DNA from: Patellaria atrata CBS 101060
Lineage: Eukaryota; Ascomycota; Dothideomycetes; Patellariales; Patellariaceae
NCBI GenBank assembly: GCA_010093705.1
Contig: MU006104.1
Coordinates: forward strand, 556,992 to 620,991
Direction: 5' to 3'
DNA length: 64,000 nucleotides
Part shown: one piece after another, positions 21,102-33,174 of the stretch
How positions within the stretch are numbered: position 1 is the stretch's first letter
Layout: each line of letters begins with the position of its first letter
The notes under the pieces: generated by a model
Databases searched by the model: none
Told to the model about the DNA's origin: nothing
The model's input: the letters and a program-made list of their open reading frames with translations, nothing else
Program-made: the position numbers and the translations under genes

Positions 21102-24100
21102 ATGTCGGACGGTATGGATAATCTCACCCCAATCCCGCAAAAACTAACCGCGACATCCACAGCCGACTTTGAACGAATAAAGCGCCTACAGCAAGAGCGT
21201 AACGCCCAGAAAGGTCTCAAAAGCTTTGATACGGCTGCCAAAGCAACTAACTCAGCAAAGGCTTCCCTCACCGAAAACTTCGATACCGCTGTCTACGGTC
21301 GCGATGGCGATGATAAATTTGCTGGATATAATAAATCCATCGCAGTCAATGGTGGTCCAGATGACGACGACGACCATGAGATGGGGGATTTTGACGATAC
21401 TAGACGGTTAGTTGGGCAATATACCGCCTCCCGAGCGCAAATAGATGAGTTTGCCAACACTGGTCGGGATGATGATATGATTACGAGTCGGGAAAAGCAA
21501 GCTCAGATCGCCTCCCGGGAGTCGGATTACCAAAAACGACGATTTGACCGGGGACCACTCACACCTACCCGAGCCGATCCTTTTGCCGAAAACGTTCAGA
21601 ATGGCACGCGTTACCGTGACACGATGGCTAGTCGTGAGCTGGAAAGAGAAGAGGCACGTGTGCAAAAGCTTATCGCAGATAAACAGACCAACGGCGAGTT
21701 AACACACAAGGAGCATAAACCTACGCTGAAAGAAGATACGAGTGATAAGGAAAACGCTCAAGCCGGCTCTACCGTGGATGCAGCGAGTGGAGCAGGTAGA
21801 AAACGAAAGCAGCGTTGGGATATTCCAGCGGCGGATAGTACTCCAACTGAGGATACAACGAAGAAGCGTTCTCGCTGGGATGTTACGGCTGCCCCTGACG
21901 AGGAGGCTGCCCCATCACGGCGGTCACGCTGGGATATGGCACCTGCGGTAGGTGGAGAGACTCCACGAGTCGCTCAAGGTCTAGCTACTCCAGCGCATCC
22001 ATCTCAAGCAGGAGTGGTTTCCTTCGGGACGGACGTATCAGCTCGTAACGCGCCACTATCTGACGAGGATTTAGACTTCCTTCTTCCTGGTGAAAAGGAG
22101 GGATACAAGATTCTCGAACCTCCACCCGGTTACGAACCTTTGCGAGTTAGTGTTCGTAGAACGGTACCCACACCCTCAGCGGCAGCAGGAGCTAGTGGAT
22201 ATGGAGGCTTCATGATGCAAGAGCCTGAAACCATACAGGCATTGGGAAAACAACTTCCTACTAATATCCCCGGTGTAGGAGAATTGCCATTTTTCAAACC
22301 GGAGGATATGACGTATTTTGGCAAACTTTTTGATGGTGCAGACGAAAATGATCTCAGCGTTGAAGAGCTCAAGGAACGAAAGATAGCTAGATTATTGCTG
22401 AAAGTCAAGAATGGTACCCCCTCTCAGAGGAAGAGCTCCCTCAGATCTCTTACAGATAGTGCGAAAGCTTTTGGCGCTGGCCCCCTCTTCAATCAAATTT
22501 TACCCCTACTCATGGAGAAGTCCCTAGAAGATCAAGAACGTCATTTGCTAGTCAAGGTCATCGATCGTATCTTGTGGAAGCTCTCCGAGGATGTTAGGCC
22601 TTATGTGCATCGTATCCTTGTTGTTATCGAGCCGCTTCTCATTGATCAGGATTATTATGCTCGCGTTGAAGGTCGAGAAATTATCTCGAATCTCGCCAAA
22701 GCTGCCGGTCTAGCAACTATGATTAGTACAATGAGGCCCGAGATAGATCACGCCGATGAATACGTCAGGAACACAACTGCTAGAGCTTTTGCAGTCGTTG
22801 CTTCAGCCCTAGGCATTTCCTCCCTACTTCCTTTCTTGCGAGCTGTTTGCCGAAGCAAAAAGTCATGGCATGCTCGTCACACCGGTGTCAAGATCGTTCA
22901 GCAGATTGCAATTCTGGTAGGAGCTGCATGCTTGCCTAATCTACCAGCTCTAATCGACTGTATCGCCGCTAACCTCTCAGATGAACAAGCAAAAGTTCGA
23001 ACAGTGACGAGTTTAGCGATAGCCGCCCTCGCGGAAGCTTGTAGTCCATATGGCATTGAAAGTTTCGATCCTATTCTCAATCCGCTGTGGACTGGCGCTA
23101 GAAAGCAGAGAGGTAAAGGTCTGGCTGGCTATCTCAAAGCAATCGGCTATATCATTCCTTTGATGGACGAAGAGTATGCGAATTACTACACAAGTCAGAT
23201 TATGGAGATTGTTATCCGAGAGTATGCTTCAGCGGATGAGGAAATGAAGCGAATATGCTGTCAGGTCACCATAAGTATCAACAGAGCAAACGGCATTACT
23301 CCGATGTACCTGAGAGAACACGTCGTGGATGAGTTTTTCAAGGCTTTCTGGGTGAAAAGAACTGCCCTTGATCGACGAATCCTTCGGTCTGTTGTAGACA
23401 CGACTATCGATCTTGCACAAAAGGTTGGTGGAGCGGAGATTGTGGAGCGCCTCTGGCCTCACCTCAAGGAGGAGAACGAGCCTTATCGAAAGATGACCGT
23501 CGAGACCATCGAAAAAATTATCGCTAGTCTTGGGACTGCGGACTTCGGTGAGCGTCTTGAAGAACATCTTATCGATGGTATGCTTTTCGCGTTCCAGGAA
23601 CAAACTGTTGAAGATCCCGTCCTTCTTAACGGATTCGGCACCTTAGTCAATGCGCTAGGGGAACGCATGAAGCCCTACTTCCCCCAAGTCGTGTCTACTA
23701 TGTTGTTCAGACTGGGTCACCGAACACCTGTTTGCCGTCAACAGAGTGCTGACCTTATAAGCCGCACGGTGAAGACTCTAGCAAGGTGTGGAGAGGACGA
23801 TCTTGTGATCAAACTCGGCCAGGTCCTCTATGAGTATCTTGGAGAAGAGTATCCTGAGGTTCTAGGCTCCATTCTTGGTGCACTACGATCCATTGTTGCT
23901 TGCGTCAGGATTGACCAGATGCAACCACCCATTAAAGATCTCCTACTCCGAGTTGCTCCAATTCTCCGCAATCGGCATGAGAAGGTACAAGAAAATGCTA
24001 TTGATCTTGTCGGCCGTATTGCTGAGTTTGCTCCCACCGCTGTAGGCAGTAAGGAAATGGTACGGATAGGTTGGGAGATGACGGAGATGTTGAAGGCACA

Positions 24101-24856
24101 TAAAAAGGGTATTCGGCGCGCAGCCAATAACACCTTCGGCTACATCGCTAAAGCGATCGGTCCATCGGACGTGCTTGCTGTTTTGCTATCACAGTTACGT
24201 GTATCAGAACGTCAGAGCCGTGTATGTGCTGCTGTGGCTATTGCTATCGTTGCAGAGGCTTGCGGACCTTTCTCAACTCTACCTGTTCTAATGAACGAGT
24301 ATAGAACACCGGAATTGAACGTCAGGTTTGTACACCCCCAAGGACCATAGACTAAGAAAGTAATGCTAACTCTGTTATCAGGACTGGAACTCTCAAAGCG
24401 CTCTCGTTCTTAACAGAGTACATCGGGGAGCTGTCAAAGGATTATGTCTACGCCCTGATTCCACTTCTTGAAGACGCTCTCACCGACCGAGACCAAGTGC
24501 ATCGTCAATCCAGCGCCAATATTATATCCCATCTAGGCACTACATTAGCCGGTTTAGGTTGCGAAGATGCTATGGTACATTTACTTTCCCTATTATGGCC
24601 TAACATCTTCGAAACCAGCCCTCACGTCATTGACCGCGTCATTGATGCAATTAACGGTATTAGACAGAGTGTCGGGACAGGTATCATCATGAACTACACG
24701 TTGGCAGGCCTTTTCTCTCCTGCTCGAAAGGTTAGGCAACCGTATCACCGCATCTACAACCTAATGTATGTGCAAAGTGCAGATTCTATGATTCCTTATT
24801 ATCCAGAGCTTGGGGAGGAATTCTACGCAAGGCCGGAATTGGATGTTGTTATATAA
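21102..24856 (+). CDS. HSH155: Splicing factor 3B subunit 1 (SF3B1/Hsh155)
   Basis: Two exons (21102-24325, 24382-24856) encode 1232 aa. The N-terminal 370 residues are disordered and charged, and hold three RWD-type U2AF-homology ligand motifs (KQRWDIP, RSRWDV, RSRWDM). The rest is the HEAT-repeat solenoid, including [55 protein letters not shown] and [16 protein letters not shown]. It is the scaffold of the U2 snRNP SF3b complex that holds the branch-site helix. The residue matching human K700 (in E-Q-A-K-V-R-T) is Lys631, and the K666 and R625 equivalents are also conserved. The single late intron carries a GTTTGT donor and a CTAAC branch site. Confidence 0.96.
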
Positions 24857-25621
24857 GTCTTGACTCCATCTTAAGAGGTGCTAGTCGTAGATTCAAGCAA
24901 CTATTATACTCCCTAATTGGAGTGGGAAGTAAACAGCATTTAGCTGGCGTTTAGGTGCAAGCGGTCTCTACATTTAGAGTTGGTGCAAGGGAAGGAGGCG
25001 ATTTCAATAAGACCTTATCGATCAGAAGATTAGAGGAAAGCTCCTGCTAGAGGAAGGGAGTTGCTTTGTTGGAGAGCTTCAATGCTCGGTGCTAGGTAGA
25101 GTAATATCAAAGGTATTATTAGAAGTATTCTTGTGAGAGTCTTGTTATGCTCCAGGTAGAAATGTGGAAAATGAGGTACTTCGCTTAGACTAGTTGTTGT
25201 TATGGCAATTTAGACGGCAAAGTTCAATTTCTGTCACAGCTCCTTTCCAGAATAGCGGCATAAGCTCACAGCTGTCACTTGGCCTTTATTCCGTGTCTAC
25301 TTCAACCCATCTTATCCCAGCAATAATCTCCTACATAGTACATGCTACTTAGAAATTATAATCATATCACAGTATTTATATCAGCTCTTGATCTATCATT
25401 TCTTCCTTCTAGATACTTTCGATGTCCTTCCCTGTAGCTCGTACCAGCTCCCTCGTCATCAGTGGGCAATTGTCTGAATACAGCTCAGCAGGATCTTCCT
25501 ATTCCAAATACGTCGAAATCTAATAGCGTCATGATAGGCGGTGAACTTCGAGTTTTCAATTTATAGTAGAAGATCAAAACGACTATTCTTACTCCACACT
25601 CCAACACTCCCTATAGATAAA
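24857..25621. other. Intergenic, 765 bp
   Basis: SF3B1 3' flank and promoter of the F-box-like gene. AT-rich; no gene, repeat or RNA was recognised. Confidence 0.5.
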
Positions 25622-26422
25622 ATGGACAGTCGTTACTTCGGTAGACAAGATTTACCAGCTCCAGAAGTTAGTGGCATAATCTAATTCATTATAGTACAGT
25701 CACGATGCTAATCCCTTCAGCATTGCGAGTCTTCTCGGCCATCCCACTTGGATAGCGGACCGAGTCACATCACCACTCCACGACCCAATCTTCCTCCAGG
25801 CCATCTCTCCGGAAGACCCACGATAAGCTTTCTCGATCTCCCGGCCGAACTCCGTATCCAAATATACCAGCTCGTTTTCCATCAACCCGGTCACGTGATC
25901 GCGCAGAAAATACTTCCTTTAAATCCCCCCTCGGTCAAGTTCTTCCATCAAAATGGGCACCGGACCTTGATCTCGCTACTTCTCACCTGCCATCAAGTAT
26001 ACATCGAGAGTATTCCCTACCTGTACCTGGAGAAATCGTTCCACTTCTTCTCGCCTGATTTTCGCCTTTTCTGTACCTTTCTTCAAATCATCGGCCCACT
26101 TGGCCGAGCCAATCTAGAGTCTCTGACTCTCTTGTGGCAAGTTGGTGCTTACACATACACTGAAGACGATCTAGTCCGGCAAGCCTTTACGCTTCTCGCT
26201 GAATGTGCCAATCTTGACTTTCTAAAGGTCATGGTAAATAGGAGGTACTTGGCACGGTTTGCGGACTGGAGGGATGTTCCGGGATTGCGTGAGTTGAGGA
26301 CTGTGAAGGTGGGGACGTTGGTTGTGGAATGGCTACCCAGGCATGAGGATTTAGGAGTGGACGAGGAGGATTGCGAAAGGTGGTTGAGGCGGGGGATGTT
26401 GAAAGACGAGACTGCAATTTAG
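25622..26422 (+). CDS. F-box-like/2EXR-type protein, unknown function
   Basis: Two exons (25622-25666, 25721-26422), 248 aa. The first exon encodes MDSRYFGRQDLPAPE, and the GTTAGT...TTCAG intron joins in phase 0. The core motif ISFLDLPAELRIQIYQLVF is the LPxELRxxIY signature of a large ascomycete family related to F-box proteins. It is followed by LLTCHQVYIESIPYLY and a Leu-rich C-terminal part. Members may recruit substrates to SCF ubiquitin ligases, but this clade is largely uncharacterised. The second exon alone has no ATG before the motif, so the short first exon is needed. The acidic tail EDLGVDEEDCERWLRRGML ends the protein. Confidence 0.75.
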
Positions 26423-28445
26423 TATACGAAGAAGAAAAGCTGGGTCTTAAGAGTTGGGAGATGGATTTTTGTGGAAATTTAGTTTGGATGAGGAATGAGG
26501 TTACAAAGGGTTTCACTCCATGTTGGTTTTGTCTTTACGTTTGAATTTACTTACTTTTCCGTATTTATCCATACTTACTCAGTAGAATTTCTAATATTCT
26601 CCGTAGAATGTGCAGTCGAAGGAACAGTTGAATGTCTTTATGTTCTAATCTAAATAATCTATACATATAAAGTGCAACTCTCTCCAGAGGATGTATTTCT
26701 ATCGGGGTGGAATATATATCAATATCTACGTTTGAAACTCTCTACGAATGCATACTAAAGTAATGCTATGATATAAGGGAATTAGGATAGATTGAATATT
26801 GTTTTACGAGAAAGAAGTCCAAAAGAAAATTCTCAATATAATTGAATTGGAAGAAAACTGTTCGGTACATATGGACTACGGACCAGATGTTATAAGAAAG
26901 AGTCCTTGGAGGACTATAGTTGAAGTATCCCCACTTAAATCCTCTACGGTGAGGTAGACAGACTATTTGTGTGACTACTCCTTATCAGTTTCGAAGGCCA
27001 TGATCAGCGCATCAACACACCTCCACTAACGCGTCCAAAAACCAACACGTACTATGTACAAACGCGGATTTCGTGAAGTGAGATCACCCGCCTCCCGATG
27101 CGTGACTGGATAGTGTACCTTATCTATACTCTTCGTGCTTCAAATCCTCGTCCGCTATAGTGTAGTCGGTTCTTTCCTTTGTCAGTTTCCTTCAGTCAAA
27201 CCAATCCCCCCCCCCAACCAACATCCCGACGGCGGACCTTTTTTTCCTTCTTCTGAAATATCATGCAATTGAAATGAGGTTGAATTTTGCTGGATTCCTG
27301 TATTTTTAATTGTTTGGAGAGTTCCTAGTAGGATATAATGACGTGAGTGTAGTTTGAGGGCTCGTTCATATTTTTGGTTTAAAAACTCCAGGAAGCTCCT
27401 TAATTGCGTAAAGAATAGAGTTATCAGGAATAAACTCAAGTATATGGGAAGTGAATTGTTGTTTCTTATTCAGGGAATAACACAATTGTAAAAGTCATGC
27501 TTTCATATATATAAAAGACAACACTGAACTTACGCTCTTAAACCGTTATGATTGATTAAAATACGCTCGTATGAAAGAGTCTGACAGTAGGACTTCTTCT
27601 GATCTAATTGTGCTGGTTTCCAATTCCAAACGTCCACTGTACACATTTACTTTCACTTACCACATTGCTTTTCAAGAGCATTCTTCTGACTTAATAAGGT
27701 AAACAGGGACGTGGGAATTATGTAGATAGAAGAGTAGCGCCATAGCCCAAGAGGCTGCATGCACAGTATTGTAGATAATGCAATACAATGGATTAAAAAA
27801 AAAAAAAGGGGGACGTGGGAAGCCAAATACGGAGCTACGAAGCATTCGACTGCGTTGGCATTATTCACTTCTCTCACACTTCTCATATCCCTTCAACTTT
27901 TAGGTAGGGGAAGAGAGGGAACCGGTGATCTCACATATCCTAGTGATATGCGCTGGGCGAATTCCTACATTGGATTGCCTTCTCTTTTCATATCATCTTA
28001 TCTTCATCTCTATATGCTCGATACCTACTCTTCCTATACCGGTCTATTCGGTATCGAATAGAGGGATGCTGTGTTTTTCCTTACCACAGCATTTGCAAGT
28101 CACTGGCCTTCTAATGCAAACCGTATAATCCTTTCAAAACCAATTATTCAGGCTATAAGTAATGGGAGCACACAATTGCTTGCACAGTAAGTGTATAAAT
28201 AACATAAGAACTGAATGACTTATAATACACTAGTAAATGAAATAAAGCTAGATGCAAGTCTGACACGGTCTAAAACATTAATGATATTGTCTGAGAGTCT
28301 GCTCTAGATTATGAGTGAAGTTGTCGTTGACGTTCATCGTGGTAACTCCAAATATCTCCGCGCTGATTGGCCGATCGTCCGAGAACCTCAACCTCACCTC
28401 TCCAGCCCAGCTCCACCTCATACCATCAAGGATCCGTCCACCACA
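26423..28445. other. Intergenic, about 2.0 kb
   Basis: AT-rich, non-coding. It includes a poly-C stretch near 27207-27214 and an A-run followed by GGGGG near 27796-27813. Open frames here (27182-27439, 27653-27886, 27759-28061) look like noise: no conserved motif, and low-complexity or hydrophobic by chance. Confidence 0.5.
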
Positions 28446-29266
28446 ATGCAGTCCACGCGAAGAGCAGCGGTAGCGACTGCTCGCACTGCACGCTTGTTTC
28501 TTCGAGTGCAACCTCGCCGCTACGCCCAGCACGACGCACATCACCACGCGGAACCCGTGAACGAGACCTTCGGTGTGAGTGTTTCCTCCTTTGACAAGGC
28601 CTTCAGACCCGTTATATCTCCCCTAGACAGATTATACTTCACCATCACGCACTGCCGAATAAGGGCTCCGCTAACACAATCACCAACAGTTAGGATTCTA
28701 CGTCGGCCTCGCTACTATTCCCGCTTTCGCAGTCGTATACACCCTTTCTCGACCGCTAGCGGACGGCGGAGACAGATGGTTCACAGCTTGGGTGAGATCA
28801 TATAACCACTGGGGAGAGACGTGGGCGAAGCGCAACGATCTTCACGTCCAAGCTCTAGAGCGCGCGGGCGCGGACCGGAATTTGTTTTTGAACGAAAGAC
28901 CAAGTGATCATCATGAATTAAGGTTTCCTGAGTAAGTATATATTCCATCGTAAGGAATCTATTTTATGGGAGGCGCATTGGTGTGATCTTTCGACTTATG
29001 GTTAGGAAGAAACTTGTACACTGTGATATTGGGAAGAGATGTAGGATTTATAAATGGGTGCTGATAATTTCTTCATCAGGACCTTCAACATGTCCTGTCC
29101 CTGGAACGTCCCCGCAGGACACATCCCGAATATCGATAAGGTGATCGCACACTATCAGAAACGAAACTGGGAAGAGCAAGAAGAGAAGCTACGAGCGTTG
29201 AAGGAGAACAGATTACCAGCGGAGCAAGTACCCAAACGGGTGGGCAAGCTTCCACCAAATCCATAA
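28446..29266 (+). CDS. NADH:ubiquinone oxidoreductase accessory subunit, 17.8 kDa type (NUXM-like)
   Basis: Three exons (28446-28574, 28690-28931, 29080-29266), 185 aa. An Arg/Ala-rich mitochondrial presequence (MQSTRRAAVATARTARLFLR) precedes a His-rich patch (HDAHHHAEP). One membrane segment follows (GFYVGLATIPAFAVVYTLSR), then WVRSYNHWGETWAKRNDLHV, ERAGADRNLFLN, PWNVPAGHIPNIDKVIAHYQ and a charged C-terminus. This arrangement matches the fungal complex I 17.8 kDa subunit as I remember it from Neurospora. It would be an inner-membrane accessory subunit of respiratory complex I. In exon 2 a GTGAGA after TTCACAGCTTGG could tempt a splice call, but the frame reads through with conserved sequence. 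Confidence 0.75.
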
Positions 29267-30886
29267 AGGATTATTCTTAAGGAGATTGGAATGTATATAA
29301 TATGACGCTAAGGGTATCAAGTTCTCCCGGTCGTAACATGGGTTTATGTGAGTGTATTGTGCAATTGAGTCGTCCACAGAGGTTAGCTAGATTCTATCCA
29401 CAATCGTTGGTATGAATAATATCTTTGCCTTTCAACACGCGTCAAACCTTCGGATTACCACTCCCTTGATTCCCCAGAAAGAAAGAAAAAGATCTTATAT
29501 GTTGGTGGTTTCCCTTCTGATGCAATCAACCGTGAATTTTCAAACCCTCTTATATCCGCCCCCATAAGAGTATCTTAAATTGACTGTTCTATCTAATCAC
29601 GCAACCCATAATTGAAGCTCTCTAGTAGGATTTACCCCGCCTGAAGCTTATAGACTATCCGTACGAGATCTAGTATAGCTTGCAAGAACAGAGTCGAGGT
29701 GATATGCTTCTGATTGATATATTTGTACAAGATAGATATCTCGTATGCCGTGCGAAAGACCGCTATCCAAGCAACTACTACCGTTTCAATAGACTAAATA
29801 AGGTCTTGGGTTTAGACTAAGTATCCTCTGACCGATAGCCTGAAGAAGAAGAAAACATAGCGTTATTCTGGACTCTCGTGGTCCATGTTTGAGTGCTGCT
29901 GATGCTGTTATAAACTTAATACAAAGGATGAGAGTAGGAAAGAGTCATCGAACTCTGTTGCGTGTATGAGCCGCTGGGGTTTGCCCAGTGCGGTGGCATC
30001 TTTGGCTGAGGAATATCTTGTGAGCTTGAGGGTTTTTGGATGGCACGACTTAGTATATGTGCTTCCGATATTGCCTTGACGAGAGGGGGTGTGTGAAGTG
30101 ATTGACAATGAGATGATCAATAAAGGGTTGCCTCAAGATCCATCGCACATTAAACGCATTTAGAAAATACAGTGTTATAGTTCTATGTAGAACATCTCAC
30201 TTCGCTTCCCACTGAAAATGGCCAAAAGTTTACAAAAAGTAGCCAATGATTCTATTGATATTACATCTTCAACGGTGGGGAACATCTCAGCCCTACCAAA
30301 AGCACCACCGCCCACATCGTCATCTCCGAATTCTAACCCCTCCTGACTCCTTTCCAACAACCATCCCATCATATCACTTTCGGTTTTCAAATTCCCAAAC
30401 GACGTCATAACCCGCTGGTACAGATCACTGAAATTAGATATTCAAATTCCGTCCTAACTCCTAACCATCAGCACGTGGTCATAATAACCATAATCCCTAA
30501 TCCCGGCACTTCGTCAACCCCAGACCTTCCAGTAACCGAACCGCGTTACCCCTTTTCACCCCTGCTTAAGGCCCTAGTTCGCCGTTCCCAGTTTCATGAT
30601 CCAACGGCTAAAGCGGTTGATCGCCGTTTATCGAATTCTGACATGTGGCGCGCTGTAGCGGGCATGATGATGTGGGTGGGAAGTGGTAAGTGCCGTCGCT
30701 GCCGCGAGGATTGAGCTTGTTATCCTTTGGTGAGTGCCGAAAATGAGCAGTGTATGGTTCAATCATTATTGGGTAAAATGGGATTCTGAATGTTTTTGGC
30801 ATTCAAACAATGTAGATCTTCTCAAGGTATCTAGGTATATACAATAAATCATCAAAAATTATAATTTCTCGAACTGTCTGTCCCGA
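29267..30886. other. Intergenic, about 1.6 kb, convergent ends
   Basis: It lies between the complex I subunit stop and the stop of the minus-strand secreted paralog. Small frames at 30175-30408 and 30475-30714 have no recognisable features. No repeat was noted. Confidence 0.5.
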
Positions 30887-31780
30887 TCATGCCAGTTCGA
30901 ATTCCCCTCCGATGGTACTGCTGCCCCCGGCAGCGCTTTCTACGAGGATTCTCGTATCGACGACGTTCCCCTCGTCGTTCATGTAGATTGCGCAGAGCTT
31001 CTCCACGCCAACGATGGGTTGGTAAACGTATTCGAAGACCTTGTATTCCTCGCCGCTGATTTCGACCGTGTGGTTGAACCCGTTCGGAGTCATATCGTTG
31101 AGGTACGATCCGATTGTCCTCTGGCCCGAGACGGTTCCATCATTGTCAAGGAATTGCTCGATAATACTACCGTCGGAGTCCAAGATCCTATTTGTGTGGG
31201 TTTGACCGCTATAGTCGTTGACTGAATAGAGGATGTTGTGCACCATGGCAAATGAAAGAGGGATGCCTCTACCCTCAAGATTTGCGGTGTCCTCGTTACT
31301 GCTTCCACCGTCCAAAACACCTCCGACGGCATCGGTGATGTTTTCGATTCCTTGTCCTAGGGTCACCAGGATGGGATTAAGATCGATGGAATCGAGAACA
31401 CTGTCAATCATCTTGACGAGATTCGCTAATCTGGCCTCTAGAGTGACAAAGGCAGTAACATTCTGGATAATCAACGAAACACGATCGACGTGGGCGTCCA
31501 CACCGGCGTTGAACTTCAGTAGGTTCAATACTTGCGCGTCTACGTTGATTTTGGCGCTCAGGTTTGCGACGAGAATGCTGATTTCGCCGACGTGGACTGA
31601 GGCATTGAGGTAAACGTCGGGTTCTGTGTACATCGTCTCGTTCGAATTTGTGTTCGCAGTCTCGTAGATCACCGAGTCCGGGTCCCCATCAGAGGTGAGA
31701 CGATACCCAACATATCCTTCTTGCGCATTGATGAAAACTGCCAGATATAAAAAGAAGAACGTAAATGTTTGGAAAATCAT
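30887..31780 (-). CDS. Secreted protein, paralog A of a divergent pair, unknown function
   Basis: A single exon of 297 aa. A signal peptide (MIFQTFTFFFLYLAVFINAQ) is followed by a conserved domain: PDVYLNASVHVGEISILVANL, then alternating hydrophobic repeats (NLSAKINVDAQVLNLLKF, NVTAFVTLEARLANLVKMID) and LDSIDLNPILVTLGQGIENIT. The C-terminal half aligns with the neighbour on the other strand around YLNDMTPNG and a VDTRI-like end. Several N-glycosylation sequons (NET, NAS, NLS, NVT, NIT, NHT) fit secretion. There is no Ser/Thr-rich stalk, GPI signal or cysteine framework. The family occurs widely in ascomycetes with no assigned function, to my knowledge. Confidence 0.75.
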   Translation of the reverse strand: MIFQTFTFFFLYLAVFINAQEGYVGYRLTSDGDPDSVIYETANTNSNETMYTEPDVYLNASVHVGEISILVANLSAKINVDAQVLNLLKFNAGVDAHVDRVSLIIQNVTAFVTLEARLANLVKMIDSVLDSIDLNPILVTLGQGIENITDAVGGVLDGGSSNEDTANLEGRGIPLSFAMVHNILYSVNDYSGQTHTNRILDSDGSIIEQFLDNDGTVSGQRTIGSYLNDMTPNGFNHTVEISGEEYKVFEYVYQPIVGVEKLCAIYMNDEGNVVDTRILVESAAGGSSTIGGEFELA

Positions 31781-32223
31781 GGTGACGATGATGGACTTGA
31801 AAAAAGAGGGGACGTCTTGATCAGGGCGAGACGACGCGCAAATGAGAGAATGTCGAAGTAAAGGTGCGTCTGAAGAGTAGAAAATAAGATGAGCGTAAGT
31901 TAAGACAAGGAATTGGATCTTGATGAATGATGATGGTTAGACTGGGTGCAAGCGAGGGCAGGGCTCAACATGAAACCGAAAGCGATCATAGCATGAACGC
32001 GAACCCCTGAGAAACAGGGCCTTACGTGGTATTTGCAATCCTCGTACGGCCAGCATTTATTTTAGCCATTCCTACACTAAAATAATAAAATTGCAATCCC
32101 GACATTGACAATATTGGGATCGCGTAACTTACCACGATCATCTTTCGTGAGGGTAGCACTTTTAAGCTGTCACTCCGTCTGTCGTTCCTTTTCCCTTGTG
32201 TACTACCACTCTCTCCTGCGAAA
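31781..32223. promoter_or_regulatory. Shared intergenic promoter of the divergent secreted pair
   Basis: 443 bp separate the two start codons, so both promoters must lie here. No specific operator was recognised. The last 100 bp before 32224 are pyrimidine-rich. Confidence 0.5.
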
Positions 32224-33174
32224 ATGTTGTCGAAACAGTTTCTACACGCTCTTTTTGCCTGTATCTTTCTTTTGACGTTCATTTCACAAGTTCTCGCCCA
32301 GGAATCGACAGCTGCGGCGACAACAGAAGAAGCCCCACAAACCACAGCTGCTCCATCTTCAGCAGCTGTAACTTCGGCCGTGCCCCTTACAAGCGGTGCC
32401 AGCACTGCTGCTCTTCCCAGCAGTGATAATCCACCAACTACCACCAGAAGTTCCAATTTCGACCCTTCAGCTCCTCCAGATGTTCTGCTCGACGTTCCAG
32501 AGCTGTCCGTCGGCCGAATTGAGCTAAACGTAGACAACCTAGTAGCGGATATCAATTTGAACGCGGAGGTAGCAAATCTGGTCAAAATCAACGCCGGAGT
32601 AGCCGTATCGGTCCAGAAGGTGAACATCACCATCGCTGATGTTTCCGCTGAGCTTGAGCTCAGAGTCCGGCTCGGCCATCTTGTGGATATCGTTCAACGG
32701 GTGTTTGAATCCCTCGATCTAAACCCTCTCCTCATTAGCGCCATCGAAGGTGTGACCGATCTTGTTGGAGGAATTGTGGGAGTGGTAGATGGACTGCTGG
32801 GGTCCATCACACAGGACGGTACAACGTTGAACTTCATCATCGACAATCTCGGAAACATCGTCCAATCAGTCGTCGGTGCCGGAGGCCAGACAGTCAACAC
32901 CATCGTCGGTGATTATTTAACCAACATGACGGAGACGGGTATAGTGAAGCAGCTAGGGAATGGATTGGTTCAGAAGCAATTCTCCTACCCCCCCCTCAAC
33001 TCTCTGGTCGACATTGTTTTCAATTCGTTAGGTCAAGTCGTACAAGCAACGGTGGCCAAGCCGAGCGGAGGAGGGCCGAGTTCAGGTGGTCCTACTGCTA
33101 CTCGAACAGCGACGGGATCACCGTCTCCATCAACGGCGGCATCAACAACTCCAGCAAGCCCGATAAGGCGATAA
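32224..33174 (+). CDS. Secreted protein, paralog B with Ser/Thr-rich regions, unknown function
   Basis: A single exon of 316 aa. The signal peptide ends near SQVLAQ. A mucin-like Thr/Ser/Ala/Pro-rich stalk covers about residues 27-85, then comes the domain shared with the neighbour: PDVLLDVPELSVGRIELNVDNL, INLNAEVANLVKINAGVAVSV, LRVRLGHLVDIVQRVFESLD, LNPLLI, and YLTNMTETG. A second Gly/Ser/Thr-rich tail ends PASPIRR. The order and pattern match paralog A, so this pair arose by duplication in head-to-head orientation. Paralog B alone carries the O-glycosylation-prone stalk and tail, which suggests a wall-associated form. No catalytic motif was seen. Confidence 0.8.
   Translation: MLSKQFLHALFACIFLLTFISQVLAQESTAAATTEEAPQTTAAPSSAAVTSAVPLTSGASTAALPSSDNPPTTTRSSNFDPSAPPDVLLDVPELSVGRIELNVDNLVADINLNAEVANLVKINAGVAVSVQKVNITIADVSAELELRVRLGHLVDIVQRVFESLDLNPLLISAIEGVTDLVGGIVGVVDGLLGSITQDGTTLNFIIDNLGNIVQSVVGAGGQTVNTIVGDYLTNMTETGIVKQLGNGLVQKQFSYPPLNSLVDIVFNSLGQVVQATVAKPSGGGPSSGGPTATRTATGSPSPSTAASTTPASPIRR

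Noticed and set aside
27182-28061. Frames in the 26.4-28.4 kb intergenic region
   Set aside because: Short, overlapping on both strands, no conserved features; one runs through an A/G simple tract.
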